Assembly (NCBI RefSeq): GCF_026625125.1
Contig: NZ_CP113097.1
Location: forward strand, 1,736,001-1,800,000
Direction of reading: 5' to 3'
DNA: 64,000 bases
Source of the DNA: Pseudomonas putida
Lineage (GTDB): Bacteria; Pseudomonadota; Gammaproteobacteria; Pseudomonadales; Pseudomonadaceae
Part shown: positions 1-8,000 of the stretch, one piece after another
Position numbering within the stretch: position 1 is the stretch's first letter
Layout of the letters: each line of letters starts with the position of its first letter
Translations under genes and position numbers: made by a program
Notes under the pieces: model-generated
What the model saw: only the letters and a program-made list of their open reading frames with translations
Told to the model about the DNA's origin: nothing
Databases searched by the model: none

Positions 1-2
1 AC

Positions 3-308
3 CAGGTGCGCCAGGTGATGCAGTTGATCCTGTGGAAACTGGAAAGCCTTCGTCAGTGGGAAAAAGAGCGCATCACCGGCTGCATCCAGGCCGTGGTCGA
101 AGCGCTGGAGCTGAAGCTGCGTGACGCCATGCCGCTGATGTTCGCCGCCATCACCGGCCAGGCCAGCTCGGTGTCGGTGCTCGATGCCATGGAAATCCTC
201 GGCCCTGACCTTACCCGCTATCGCCTGCGCCAAGCCCTGGACCTGCTCGGTGGCGTGTCCAAGAAAGAAAACAAAGAGTGGGAAAAACTGCTGGCCAACA
301 TTGCCTGA
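3..308 (+). CDS. gltX: Glutamyl-tRNA synthetase, C-terminal fragment
   Basis: This is the last ~101 codons of a gene whose start lies outside the window. The product charges tRNA-Glu with glutamate in the cytoplasm. The visible part is the helical anticodon-binding C-terminal domain of class I GluRS, recognised from the segment with [16 protein letters not shown], the [12 protein letters not shown] stretch and the ending [11 protein letters not shown]. The catalytic HIGH and KMSKS motifs are upstream and cannot be checked. Directly downstream are three copies of tRNA-Glu, the enzyme's own substrate. An imperfect hairpin at 327-358 (arms of 13 with one G-T pair) follows the stop and could end the transcript, although it lacks a T-run. 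Confidence 0.93.
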   Translation, partial: QVRQVMQLILWKLESLRQWEKERITGCIQAVVEALELKLRDAMPLMFAAITGQASSVSVLDAMEILGPDLTRYRLRQALDLLGGVSKKENKEWEKLLANIA

Positions 309-326
309 TGTGGCATTGACGCGGTG

Positions 327-358
327 CCAGTGCCAGCGGGTTATGCCGCTGGCGCTGG
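327..358 (+). terminator. Hairpin after gltX, possible terminator
   Basis: Arms 327-339 and 346-358 pair over 13 positions with one wobble, around a six-base loop, 18 bases after the gltX stop. No T-run follows, so intrinsic termination is uncertain. Confidence 0.35.
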
Positions 359-451
359 TGCCGGCGCCGAAAAGCCGGGCGCCTGAATCAGGGCAGGGTG
401 GTAAGTGGTTGTTATCTGTGAAAAAACTTTTGAATATTTTCAAAATTTAGT

Positions 452-480
452 TTGACAGCCCTGCAATCCGAACTTAATAT
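452..480 (+). promoter_or_regulatory. Strong sigma-70 promoter of the Ala/Glu tRNA cluster
   Basis: A perfect -35 box TTGACA (452-457) and a -10 box TAATAT (475-480) are separated by 17 bases. The 30 bases before the -35 box are A/T rich, like an UP element, and the bases after the -10 box are G/C rich (GCGCCCCG). That pattern is typical of stringently controlled stable-RNA promoters. The first tRNA begins 75 bases downstream. Confidence 0.8.
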
Positions 481-554
481 GCGCCCCGTCCACAGCGATG
501 AACGAAACGAAGCGCCAGGCACCCAGCCGGTGATTCAGTTCAAAGCGACATTGT

Positions 555-630
555 GGGGCTATAGCTCAGCTGGGAGAGCGCCTGCATGGCATGCAGGAGG
601 TCAGCGGTTCGATCCCGCTTAGCTCCACCA
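555..630 (+). tRNA. tRNA-Ala (GGC), copy 1
   Basis: A 76-base cloverleaf: acceptor GGGGCTA pairs with TAGCTCC, followed by discriminator A and an encoded CCA. The anticodon loop ATGGCAT gives anticodon GGC, and the T-loop is GTTCGATCC. It is identical to the copies at 830 and 1088. Confidence 0.97.
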
Positions 631-702
631 AATTCCGCTTAACAGCTCTGGCTGGTAAGCAAGATCGGGTCCAGCAACCGGGTCTTGAAGGTAAGAAGGT
701 TC

Positions 703-778
703 GTCCCCTTCGTCTAGTGGCCTAGGACACCGCCCTTTCACGGCGGTAACAGGGGTTCGAGTCCCCTAGGGGACGCCA
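703..778 (+). tRNA. tRNA-Glu (TTC), copy 1
   Basis: A 76-base cloverleaf: acceptor GTCCCCT pairs with AGGGGAC, discriminator G, encoded CCA. Anticodon loop CTTTCAC gives TTC. It is identical to the copies at 948 and 1206. Confidence 0.97.
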
Positions 779-829
779 GTTTTGCACAAGCGATGGTTCA
801 CTGTCGCTGGGCCGAGAGGCTAGAAATCC

Positions 830-905
830 GGGGCTATAGCTCAGCTGGGAGAGCGCCTGCATGGCATGCAGGAGGTCAGCGGTTCGATCCCGCTTAGCTC
901 CACCA
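830..905 (+). tRNA. tRNA-Ala (GGC), copy 2
   Basis: Identical in sequence to the copy at 555-630, with anticodon GGC and encoded CCA. It opens the second Ala-Glu pair. Confidence 0.97.
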
Positions 906-947
906 ATTTAGCCAGGGTTCGCATGTGCGGATCTTCGCGAAGGTTAC

Positions 948-1023
948 GTCCCCTTCGTCTAGTGGCCTAGGACACCGCCCTTTCACGGCGGTAACAGGGG
1001 TTCGAGTCCCCTAGGGGACGCCA
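948..1023 (+). tRNA. tRNA-Glu (TTC), copy 2
   Basis: Identical to the copy at 703-778. A terminator-like hairpin follows at 1051, before the third pair begins. Confidence 0.97.
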
Positions 1024-1050
1024 CTTTACCCGCGTTTTGCGGGGCTTAAA

Positions 1051-1086
1051 GAGGCTCATTCGCCTATTGGATGAGCCTTTTGTTTT
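1051..1086 (+). terminator. Internal terminator between tRNA pairs 2 and 3
   Basis: AGGCTCAT (1052-1059) pairs with ATGAGCCT (1071-1078) and is followed by TTTGTTTT. The same structure recurs after the third tRNA-Glu at 1309. It was probably carried along when the Ala-Glu-terminator unit was duplicated. Readthrough or a separate promoter would be needed to express the third pair. Confidence 0.7.
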
Positions 1087-1087
1087 C

Positions 1088-1163
1088 GGGGCTATAGCTC
1101 AGCTGGGAGAGCGCCTGCATGGCATGCAGGAGGTCAGCGGTTCGATCCCGCTTAGCTCCACCA
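1088..1163 (+). tRNA. tRNA-Ala (GGC), copy 3
   Basis: Identical to copies 1 and 2. It starts two bases after the T-run of the upstream terminator-like hairpin. Confidence 0.97.
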
Positions 1164-1205
1164 ATTTAGCCAGGGTTCGCAGTTGCGGACCTTCGCGAAG
1201 GTTAT

Positions 1206-1281
1206 GTCCCCTTCGTCTAGTGGCCTAGGACACCGCCCTTTCACGGCGGTAACAGGGGTTCGAGTCCCCTAGGGGACGCCA
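1206..1281 (+). tRNA. tRNA-Glu (TTC), copy 3
   Basis: Identical to the copies at 703 and 948. Its 3' flank (ACCCGCGTTTTGCGGG, then the hairpin) closely matches the flank of copy 2. Confidence 0.97.
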
Positions 1282-1308
1282 TTTTTACCCGCGTTTTGCG
1301 GGACTTTA

Positions 1309-1345
1309 GAGGCTCATTCGATTATTGAATGGGCCTTTTGTTTTT
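1309..1345 (+). terminator. Terminator of the Ala/Glu tRNA cluster
   Basis: AGGCTCATTC (from 1310) pairs with GAATGGGCCT, followed by TTTGTTTTT. It is a diverged copy of the hairpin at 1051 and ends the tRNA transcription unit ahead of the tetR gene. Confidence 0.75.
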
Positions 1346-1400
1346 CTCCCTCCTTGAAAATGTGTGCCCGACAGGCGGTGGTCGATTCTGCTTGCCAAAA

Positions 1401-1420
1401 AATATTATGAGAATAATATT
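1401..1420. promoter_or_regulatory. Palindrome upstream of the TetR gene, candidate operator
   Basis: AATATTAT and ATAATATT are perfect inverted arms of eight with a four-base spacer (GAGA). The site lies 31 bases before the TetR start. TetR-family proteins commonly repress their own gene through palindromes here, so this is a candidate operator. It may also hold promoter -10 sequence. Confidence 0.5.
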
Positions 1421-1421
1421 T

Positions 1422-1441
1422 CGATCATCATATTCTGATCG
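1422..1441. promoter_or_regulatory. Second palindrome upstream of the TetR gene
   Basis: CGATCA (1422-1427) and TGATCG (1436-1441) are perfect inverted arms with an eight-base spacer. They end ten bases before the TetR start codon, so a bound protein would block initiation. Whether this or the 1401-1420 palindrome is the operator cannot be told from sequence. Confidence 0.4.
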
Positions 1442-1451
1442 TGAGCCGGCC

Positions 1452-1991
1452 ATGAGCGACAAGAAGACCAAGACCCGCGAGCGCATCCTCGAAGCTGCTC
1501 GCAGCGCGTTGATCCAGCACGGTCCCGCCGAGCCCAGCGTCAGCCAGGTCATGGGTGCTGCGGGGCTGACCGTAGGAGGCTTCTATGCGCACTTCGACAG
1601 CAAGGACGAGCTCATGCTGGAGGCATTCCGCCAATTGCTCAGCGAGCGCAGGGAGCTGCTGGCTCAGGTTGATCCAAGCCTGGACGGGGAAGGGCGGCGG
1701 GCACTGGTGAGTGCGTTCTACCTGTCGCGCAAGCACCGCGATGCCGAGGTGCATGCCTGTCCTCTGCCCAATTCGATCGGCGAGATGCAGCGCCTGCCAG
1801 ACGTGTTTCGCGAGGTGCTGGCCGAGCACATCGAATTGATGACGGCCGCCATGGTTGACCGCCCTGAAGACGCCGACAAGGCGCTGGCTGATCTGGCGCT
1901 GATGATAGGTGGCCTGGCCCTGGCGCGCGCACTGGGCACCGGTGAGCTGTCTGACCGCATCCTGCGTGCCGCCAAATCGGCGGTTATCTAA
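1452..1991 (+). CDS. TetR family transcriptional regulator
   Basis: This 179-residue protein is a probable one-component repressor. Residues ~8-55 form the TetR helix-turn-helix: RERILEAARSALIQHG, then PSVSQVMGAAGLTVGGFYAHFDSKDEL, with the typical GxFYxHFxSKxEL recognition segment. The remaining two thirds is the helical ligand and dimer domain and shows no recognisable ligand class. The start at 1452 (MSDKKTKTRERIL) was chosen because the longer in-frame reading runs through the promoter palindromes. The next gene, an alpha/beta hydrolase, starts 23 bases after the stop on the same strand and is the obvious candidate target along with this gene itself. The ligand is unknown. Confidence 0.88.
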   Translation: MSDKKTKTRERILEAARSALIQHGPAEPSVSQVMGAAGLTVGGFYAHFDSKDELMLEAFRQLLSERRELLAQVDPSLDGEGRRALVSAFYLSRKHRDAEVHACPLPNSIGEMQRLPDVFREVLAEHIELMTAAMVDRPEDADKALADLALMIGGLALARALGTGELSDRILRAAKSAVI

Positions 1992-2014
1992 GTTTCCGAC
2001 CCTGGAGCAAGGCG

Positions 2015-2848
2015 ATGACTACCCTGAGCTGGATTCGCGGTGTGAATGGCACCCTGGGGCGTCTGGCCCCGGAACATGTAGCCGGCAAGATGCACCGGGC
2101 CTTCATGACCCCGCGCAACCTGCCGCCAAGGCAGTGGGAGCTGCCATTGCTGGCGAGCGCTGAGCGTATCACCCTGCGCTTCGGGCTGTCGGCATTGCGT
2201 TGGGGGCAAGGCCCGACCGTGTTGCTGATGCACGGATGGGAAGGGCGTGCGACCCAGTTTGCCGCGTTGATCGAAGCCCTGGTAAAGGCCGGGCATACCG
2301 TGGTCTCTCTGGAGGGGCCGGCCCATGGCTGTTCGCCTGGGCAGCAAGCGCACGTGGTGCTGTTTGCCCGTGCGCTGCTGGAGGCTGCCGCGGAACTACC
2401 GCCGTTGCGTGCCGTGATCGGCCATTCCATGGGCGGTGCCAGTGTCTTGCTGGCCCTGCAGATGGGGCTTCGGGCCGAGGCTGCGGTGAGTATTGCAGCG
2501 CCGGCCCAGTTGCTGGGTGTGCTGCGCGGCTTCGCCCGCCACCTTGGCCTGCCGACGCGCGCCAGGGCGGCGTTCATCCGCAAGGTCGAACAGGACGTCG
2601 GCATGCAGATCAACCGCCTGGACGTCAGCGGTTACCAGCTGGAGTTGCCAGGGCTGGTCGTGCATGCCGCCGATGATGCCCTGGTGCCCGCCAGCGAGGC
2701 CGAGGTCATCCACAAGGCCTGGTTCGACAGCCGCCTGCTGCGGCTGGAAGCGGGTGGCCACCAGCGCGTACTCGCCGACCCGCGCGTGAGCGAGGCGGTG
2801 CTCGAACTACTGTCGCGTGCCGGTGCGCCCGCCCGGCAAAGCGCTTGA
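2015..2848 (+). CDS. Alpha/beta hydrolase
   Basis: This 277-residue protein has the alpha/beta hydrolase fold, probably a cytoplasmic esterase or lipase-like enzyme acting on an unknown ester. The oxyanion segment LLMHGWEGR is near residue 75. The nucleophile elbow GHSMGG is near residue 135, with Ser the expected nucleophile. The Asp candidate is in VVHAADDALVP, and the His candidate is GGHQRVL near the C-terminus. The catalytic triad therefore looks complete. A purine-rich GGAGCAAGG lies just before the ATG. It follows the TetR gene closely and is probably co-transcribed with it, so an efflux-free detoxification or lipid-ester role is possible but unproven. Confidence 0.85.
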   Translation: MTTLSWIRGVNGTLGRLAPEHVAGKMHRAFMTPRNLPPRQWELPLLASAERITLRFGLSALRWGQGPTVLLMHGWEGRATQFAALIEALVKAGHTVVSLEGPAHGCSPGQQAHVVLFARALLEAAAELPPLRAVIGHSMGGASVLLALQMGLRAEAAVSIAAPAQLLGVLRGFARHLGLPTRARAAFIRKVEQDVGMQINRLDVSGYQLELPGLVVHAADDALVPASEAEVIHKAWFDSRLLRLEAGGHQRVLADPRVSEAVLELLSRAGAPARQSA

Positions 2849-2891
2849 ACATCCGATACACTCTGCCCGTTCACTGACATTGGGAGCGGGC

Positions 2892-3326
2892 ATGAGTTGG
2901 GACCTGGCAACGCCATTCATCATTGACCTGCGTGTCGGCGGCGAGGACATCGACGGCCTCGGGCACGCCAACAACGCGGTCTACGTCACCTGGCTGGAGC
3001 GTTGCGCCTGGCGCCACTCCCAGCGCCTGGGGCTGGACCTGGCCGAGTACCGGCGCCTTGACCGGGCCATGGCGGTGGTACGCCATGAAATCGACTACCT
3101 CGCTGCCGCCTACGAAGATGATGAGTTGCAACTGGCAACCTGGATCATCGATTGGGACCAGCGCCTGCGCATGACCCGGCGTTTCCAGCTCAAGCGCCCG
3201 CGTGACGGTGTGACCCTGCTGCGCGCGCAGACCACCTTCGCCTGTATCGAATTGTCCAGCGGCAAGCCCAGGCGCATGCCGGCGGAGTTCATCGACGGCT
3301 ACGGTCCGGCGCTGACCGGCGCCTGA
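2892..3326 (+). CDS. 4-hydroxybenzoyl-CoA thioesterase family (hotdog) acyl-CoA thioesterase
   Basis: A 144-residue single hotdog-fold protein of usual size for YbgC/4HBT thioesterases, which hydrolyse acyl-CoA to free acid and CoA. The motif DIDGLGHANNAVYVTWLER near residues 18-36 carries the family's Asp and the GHxNN helix start. The later RRFQLKRPRDGVTLLRAQTTFACIE is the usual central strand region. The ATG at 2892 follows GGGAGCGGG, a good ribosome-binding site, and a longer in-frame reading from 2817 overlaps the hydrolase gene. It lies 43 bases after the hydrolase. Substrate chain length cannot be read from sequence. Confidence 0.87.
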   Translation: MSWDLATPFIIDLRVGGEDIDGLGHANNAVYVTWLERCAWRHSQRLGLDLAEYRRLDRAMAVVRHEIDYLAAAYEDDELQLATWIIDWDQRLRMTRRFQLKRPRDGVTLLRAQTTFACIELSSGKPRRMPAEFIDGYGPALTGA

Positions 3327-3376
3327 ATCCCCGGCATTTTTGTTAGACTGCCGGCTTTTCCCGGCGAGACCTCGAA

Positions 3377-4348
3377 ATGCAAATTGCCCTGGCCCCTATG
3401 GAGGGGCTGGTCGACAACATCCTGCGCGACGTCCTGACCCGAGTGGGCGGCATCGATTGGTGCGTCACCGAGTTCATCCGCGTGTGCGACCGCCTGCTGC
3501 CTGCTTCTTCATTCGACAAGCTTGCACCTGAGCTACGCCAGGGCGCGCGCACGGCCGCCGGCGTACCCATGCGGGTGCAGTTGCTGGGCTCGGATCCCGT
3601 CTGCCTGGCCGAAAACGCGGCGTTGGCCTGTGAGCTGGGTGCGCCGGTCATCGACCTTAATTTCGGTTGCCCGGCCAAGACCGTGAACAAGTCACGCGGC
3701 GGCGCCGTGCTGCTCAAGGAGCCCGAACTGCTGCACGCCATCGTGCGGGAAGTGCGGCGCGCAGTGCCGGCGCACATCCCGGTCACCTCCAAGATGCGCC
3801 TTGGCTTTGACAGCCCGGACGGCGCCCTCGAGTGCGCCAGCGCCCTGGCCGAGGGCGGCTCGGCGCACCTGGTGGTGCATGCGCGCACCAAAGTCGAGGG
3901 CTATAAACCGCCCGCGCACTGGGAGTGGGTGGCGCGGGTGCAGGATGTGGTCAAGGTGCCGGTGTTCGCCAACGGTGAGATCTGGACCGTGGACGACTGG
4001 CGGCGTTGCCGCGAGGTGAGCGGGGCCGAGGACATCATGCTCGGCCGGGGCTTGGTGTCGCGGCCGGACCTGGCCTTGCAGATTGCGGCGGCGCGTGACG
4101 GGCGTGAGTACCAGCCGATGAGCTGGGAGGCGTTGTTGCCCTTGCTGCGCGAGTTCTGGCGCCAGGCCCAGGCCAAGTTGTCGCCGCGGTATGCGCCGGG
4201 GCGGATGAAGCAGTGGTTGGCGATGCTGACGCGCAGTTATCCCGAAGCGGTGCTGCTGTTTGCCGAGCTGCGCAGGGAAGATGATTGCCAGCGGATCACT
4301 CGGCTGCTGGGCGCAGAGGTGCAGGCATTCGAAGCCTGTCTCGCGTGA
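3377..4348 (+). CDS. dusC: tRNA-dihydrouridine(16) synthase DusC
   Basis: A flavoenzyme that reduces a uridine in the D-loop of tRNA, using FMN and NADPH. The 323-residue length matches the DusC subfamily, which modifies U16. The start [13 protein letters not shown] is the FMN-binding first strand of the TIM barrel. [19 protein letters not shown] contains the catalytic Cys (Cys98). [16 protein letters not shown] and FANGEIW follow in the conserved order, as does [12 protein letters not shown]. The C-terminal ~75 residues are the helical tRNA-binding domain. It starts 50 bases after the thioesterase stop, and the small heat-shock gene downstream has its own promoter. Confidence 0.93.
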   Translation: MQIALAPMEGLVDNILRDVLTRVGGIDWCVTEFIRVCDRLLPASSFDKLAPELRQGARTAAGVPMRVQLLGSDPVCLAENAALACELGAPVIDLNFGCPAKTVNKSRGGAVLLKEPELLHAIVREVRRAVPAHIPVTSKMRLGFDSPDGALECASALAEGGSAHLVVHARTKVEGYKPPAHWEWVARVQDVVKVPVFANGEIWTVDDWRRCREVSGAEDIMLGRGLVSRPDLALQIAAARDGREYQPMSWEALLPLLREFWRQAQAKLSPRYAPGRMKQWLAMLTRSYPEAVLLFAELRREDDCQRITRLLGAEVQAFEACLA

Positions 4349-4401
4349 TCCGTGGTGCCGGGGGGCGGTAAAATTCACCGAAAAATTTTTTGTTTTTACC
4401 C

Positions 4402-4429
4402 CTTGAAAGCCATTTCCTGAGCCTTATTT
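4402..4429 (+). promoter_or_regulatory. Sigma-32 (heat-shock) promoter of ibpA
   Basis: CTTGAAA (4402-4408) matches the sigma-32 -35 element exactly. CCTTATTT (4422-4429) resembles its -10 element CCCCATNT, with a 13-base spacer inside the usual range. It sits 64 bases before the small heat-shock start codon. Confidence 0.75.
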
Positions 4430-4435
4430 ATTCAG

Positions 4436-4490
4436 TACGCGATGCCGAAGTCGGGTCGCGTAGTGACTTTACTTGCTGAATCTCAGGAGT
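4436..4490 (+). promoter_or_regulatory. ROSE-like RNA thermometer in the ibpA leader
   Basis: Two hairpins fill the short leader. The first has perfect arms TACGCGA (4436-4442) and TCGCGTA (4456-4462), with an inner CCGA/TCGG pair. The second folds ACTTGCTGA (4471-4479) onto TCAGGAGT (4483-4490), burying the Shine-Dalgarno sequence with one bulged G and a U-G pair. A bulged G opposite the Shine-Dalgarno in a short imperfect hairpin is the signature of ROSE thermometers, which melt on heating. Such elements are known ahead of ibpA in Pseudomonas. Confidence 0.8.
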
Positions 4491-4492
4491 TT

Positions 4493-4942
4493 ATGACCAT
4501 GACTACCGCTTTCTCTCTTGCACCCCTGTTCCGCCATTCCGTTGGCTTCGACCGTTTCAACGACCTGTTCGAGTCTGCGGCACGTAACGAGGCGGGTAGC
4601 AGCTACCCTCCCTACAACGTTGAAAAACATGGCGATGACCACTATCGCATCGTCGTTGCCGCAGCCGGTTTCCAGGAACAGGACCTCGACCTTCAGGTCG
4701 AGAAAGGCGTCCTGACCGTGATCGGTGGCAAACGCGATAACAGCGCTGATGAAGTGACCTATCTGCACCAGGGCATCGCCCAGCGCGCATTCAAGCTGTC
4801 GTTCCGCCTGGCGGACCATATCGAGGTCAAATCAGCCGGCCTCGCCAATGGGCTGCTCAGCATTGACCTGCTGCGCCTCGTGCCGGAAGAAGCCAAGGCC
4901 AAGCGCATTCCGATCAATGGTGACAAACCAGCACTCAACTGA
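4493..4942 (+). CDS. ibpA: Small heat-shock protein IbpA (Hsp20 family)
   Basis: A 149-residue ATP-independent holdase that binds unfolding proteins in the cytoplasm and passes them to DnaK/ClpB. The N-terminal FSLAPLFRHSVGFDRFNDLF is the IbpA-type arm. The alpha-crystallin domain spans residues ~35-130, with YNVEKHGDDHYRIVVAAAGF and, near its end, the GLLSIDL strand (family consensus GxLxIxL). The start at 4493 was chosen because the buried CAGGAG lies five bases before it; the longer in-frame reading would run through the thermometer. It is monocistronic, with a convergent neighbour and a strong palindrome after the stop. Regulation appears to be sigma-32 transcription plus thermometer-controlled translation. 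Confidence 0.94.
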   Translation: MTMTTAFSLAPLFRHSVGFDRFNDLFESAARNEAGSSYPPYNVEKHGDDHYRIVVAAAGFQEQDLDLQVEKGVLTVIGGKRDNSADEVTYLHQGIAQRAFKLSFRLADHIEVKSAGLANGLLSIDLLRLVPEEAKAKRIPINGDKPALN

Positions 4943-4955
4943 GGCTGGCGGCTGT

Positions 4956-5034
4956 ATCAGGGCTGCTAAGCAGCCCATCGCCGGCAAGCCGGCCCCCACA
5001 GGATCGCGCCGTACCTGTGGGGGCCGGCTTTTTT
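4956..5034. repeat. Composite REP-type element, also a bidirectional terminator
   Basis: A small hairpin GGGCTGC/GCAGCCC (4958-4974) is followed by a 16-bp perfect stem (4987-5002 with 5014-5029) made of AGCCGGCCCCCACAGG and its complement, ending in six Ts. It lies between the convergent ibpA and GGDEF/EAL genes and can stop transcription from the ibpA side. The core CCGGCAAGCCGG recurs at 11538, 11608, 52468 and 52579. Confidence 0.75.
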
Positions 5035-5067
5035 GCGCTTGGCCGGCACCCCATCGGTTTTCGTCGT

Positions 5068-8000
5068 TTAGAAATCGGCGGGGGCTTCCAGCAGCATTTG
5101 CCGGAACTCCGGTAGCGGCAGCGGCCGGCTGTGCAGGTAACCCTGGTACAGGTGACACCCCAGCCGTTCAAGAAACTCCAGTTGCTCGGTCAGTTCCACG
5201 CCTTCGGCGATCACCGCAAGGTCCAGGCTGCGCGCCATGGCGACGATGGCGCGGACTATCTCGGCGTCGTTGGCGTCCAATGGAGCGTCGCGCACGAAGG
5301 TCTGGTCGATCTTCAGTGCGTCCACCGGCAAGCGCTTGAGGTACGTCAGCGAGGAGTAGCCCGTGCCGAAATCGTCCATGGCGAAGCTCACCCCATGGCG
5401 TTTGAGCTCGCGCATCTTGCTGATGGTGTCTTCCAGGTTCTGGATCACGATGCCTTCGGTGATCTCAAGCTTGAGCATGTGCCGTGGCAGGCGGTAGTCG
5501 TCAAGGCTGCGCAGCACCCGTTCGACGAAGTCGTTCTGGCGGAACTGCCTGGGGCTGATGTTCACGCACAGGCTGAAATCATCGGCATCGATCAACCCGT
5601 CTGCCAGCATCCGCGAGCAAGCGTCGCAGGCTTCGTCGAGTATCCAGCTGCCCACTTCCAGGATCAGGCCGCTTTCCTCCAGCACCTGGATGAACTGAGC
5701 CGGCGGTTGCTGGCCCAGTTGCGGGTGATGCCAGCGCAACAGTACCTCGGCCCCGACGATACGGTTGTCGCGGGCGTCCACCTGGGGCTGAAAGTGCAAG
5801 GCCAGCTCACCCCGTGCCAGGGCCAGGCGCAGGTCGCTTTCCATGCGCAGGCGCTCGCTGGCCGCCTTTTGCATGGTGGTATGGAACAATTGGGTCGTGT
5901 TGCGCCCTGAGTCCTTGGCACGGTACAGGGCGATGTCGGCGCGTTTGAGCAGGTCGGCAGGGGTGGTGCCGTGGTCCGGGATCAAGGCCACGCCGATGCT
6001 CGGGGTTACCTGCAGGCGCTGGCCATCCAGCGACATGGGTTCGGCCAGCAGTTCGCGCAGGGTATCGGCCAGCTCGCGAACCTTGTTCTCCACGGCTTCG
6101 CGGCTACCTTCCAGGCCACTGAGCAATACCACGAATTCGTCGCCACCCAGGCGTGCCACCGTATCTTCCAGGCGCACACTGGCTTCCAGCCGGGCGGTGA
6201 TGATCTTCAGCACCGTGTCGCCGACCGGGTGGCCGAGGGAGTCGTTGATGTGCTTGAAATGGTCGAGGTCGAGAAACAGCAAGGCGCCGCGCAGGTTGTG
6301 CCGGCGCAGCAGGGCGATCTGCTGGCTCAGGCGGTCCATCAGCAAGGCGCGGTTGGGCAGGTTGGTCAGCGGGTCGTGGTAGGCCAGGTGGCGGATCTGC
6401 GCCTGGGCATTCTTCAGCTGGCTGACATCGCGGGCGGTGAGTAGCAGGCAATCGGTCTCGTTGAGGCTGATCGGCTCCACCGAGACCTCTACGGTGAGGA
6501 TGTCGCCACGCTTGGTGCGCCCGAGCATCTCCCGGTGGTGCACCCGGCCACGCTCCTTCAGCTCGACCAGCAAAGCGCGACGCTGCTTGTCGTCGGCCCA
6601 GATACCCAGCTCGTAGACGCTGCGGCCGATCACTTCGGCGGTGCTGTAGCCCGTGAGCCGGCAGAACCCATCGTTGACCTCCACATAGCGGCCGCTGTGG
6701 CGCTCGGTGATGGTGATGGCGTCCGGGCTGGAATGAAACGCCTTGGCGAACTTCTCTTCGCTGGACTTGAGCGCTGCTTCGGCCCGTTGCTGTTGGGTGA
6801 TGTCGCGCAGGGTGGTGACACTGCAGGGCTGGTTGTCGACGCTGATCAGCCGGCTGGAAATCACACAGGTCAGGGGTGAGCCGTTGCGGTGGTTGACCAC
6901 CACTGCCACGTTGCTCAGGGCCTGTTCGCGGATGACCCGTTCGATGCGTTGCGCGCGTTCGATCGACTCGGCCCAGAGGCCGATCTGTTCAGCGGTACGG
7001 CCGATCACCTGCTCGCTGCCCCAGCCGAAGGTCTGGGTGAAGGCCGGGTTGATCTCGATGAACTGGCCGGTGTCCTGGCGGGTTACGCAGATCGGGTCGG
7101 GGCTGACCTGGAACAGGCTGGCGAATTTCTCTTCCGAGGCGCTCAGGCGCAGTTCGCGCTCGACCTGCTCGGTGATGTCCAGCAGGGTGCCAGCCATGCG
7201 CAACGGGTTACCGTGCTCGTCGCGGTACAGCCGTGCCCGGCTTTCGATGTAGCGTGAAGCGCCGTCTTCCAGTTGCACACGGTAGGTGATCTGGTAGTTG
7301 CCCGCGGGGCCTTCGCGCAGGCTGCGGTAAGCCTGGCGCATGCCATCGCGCTCGTCCTGGGGCACGCCTTCGAAAAACGCGTCGAACGATTCGTGAAAGG
7401 GTATCGGGTCCAGCCCGTGCAATTGCGCGGCACGGGCCGAGCCATAGAGCATGCCGCTGGGGATGTGCCAGTCCCAGGTGCCCAGTTGCGCCGAGTCCAG
7501 GGCCAGGTCAAGGCGTTCCTGGCTATCCTTGAGCGCTTGCTCGGCGCGTTTGCGCTCGGACGTGTCGACGAAGGTGCTGAGCAGGAACGTCACCCCTTCC
7601 AGCTCGATGCCCTGGGTGCACAGAATGCCGTCGTGAATCTTGCCGCTGCTCGCGCGCAACTGCACCTCCATGATGGCCGGGCTGCCGCTGCCACGGGTCG
7701 CCTCCAGCACCTGGTGACGCTGCTCCGGGTTCACCCAGATGCCGAGCTCCAGGCTGGTCTTGCCGATCACCTGGTCACCGGGCCAGCCGAACATGTCCTC
7801 GAAATGCTGATTGACTTCGAAAATCATGCCGTCGTGGCGGCGGGTGAGAAGAATCGCGTTGGGGCTCAGGTGAAACAGGGTGGCAAAACGCTTTTCCGAG
7901 TTGATCAGGGCGGTTTCCCGCTCGCGCTGGCGGGTTATTTCGCGGATCACCCCGATCATCTGGGGCCGGCCTTGGGGGTCGTGGGTCAGGCTGCCGTTGA

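Noticed and set aside
1037..1228. A short open frame across the third tRNA-Ala.
   Set aside because: It is entirely accounted for by the tRNA gene and its terminator.
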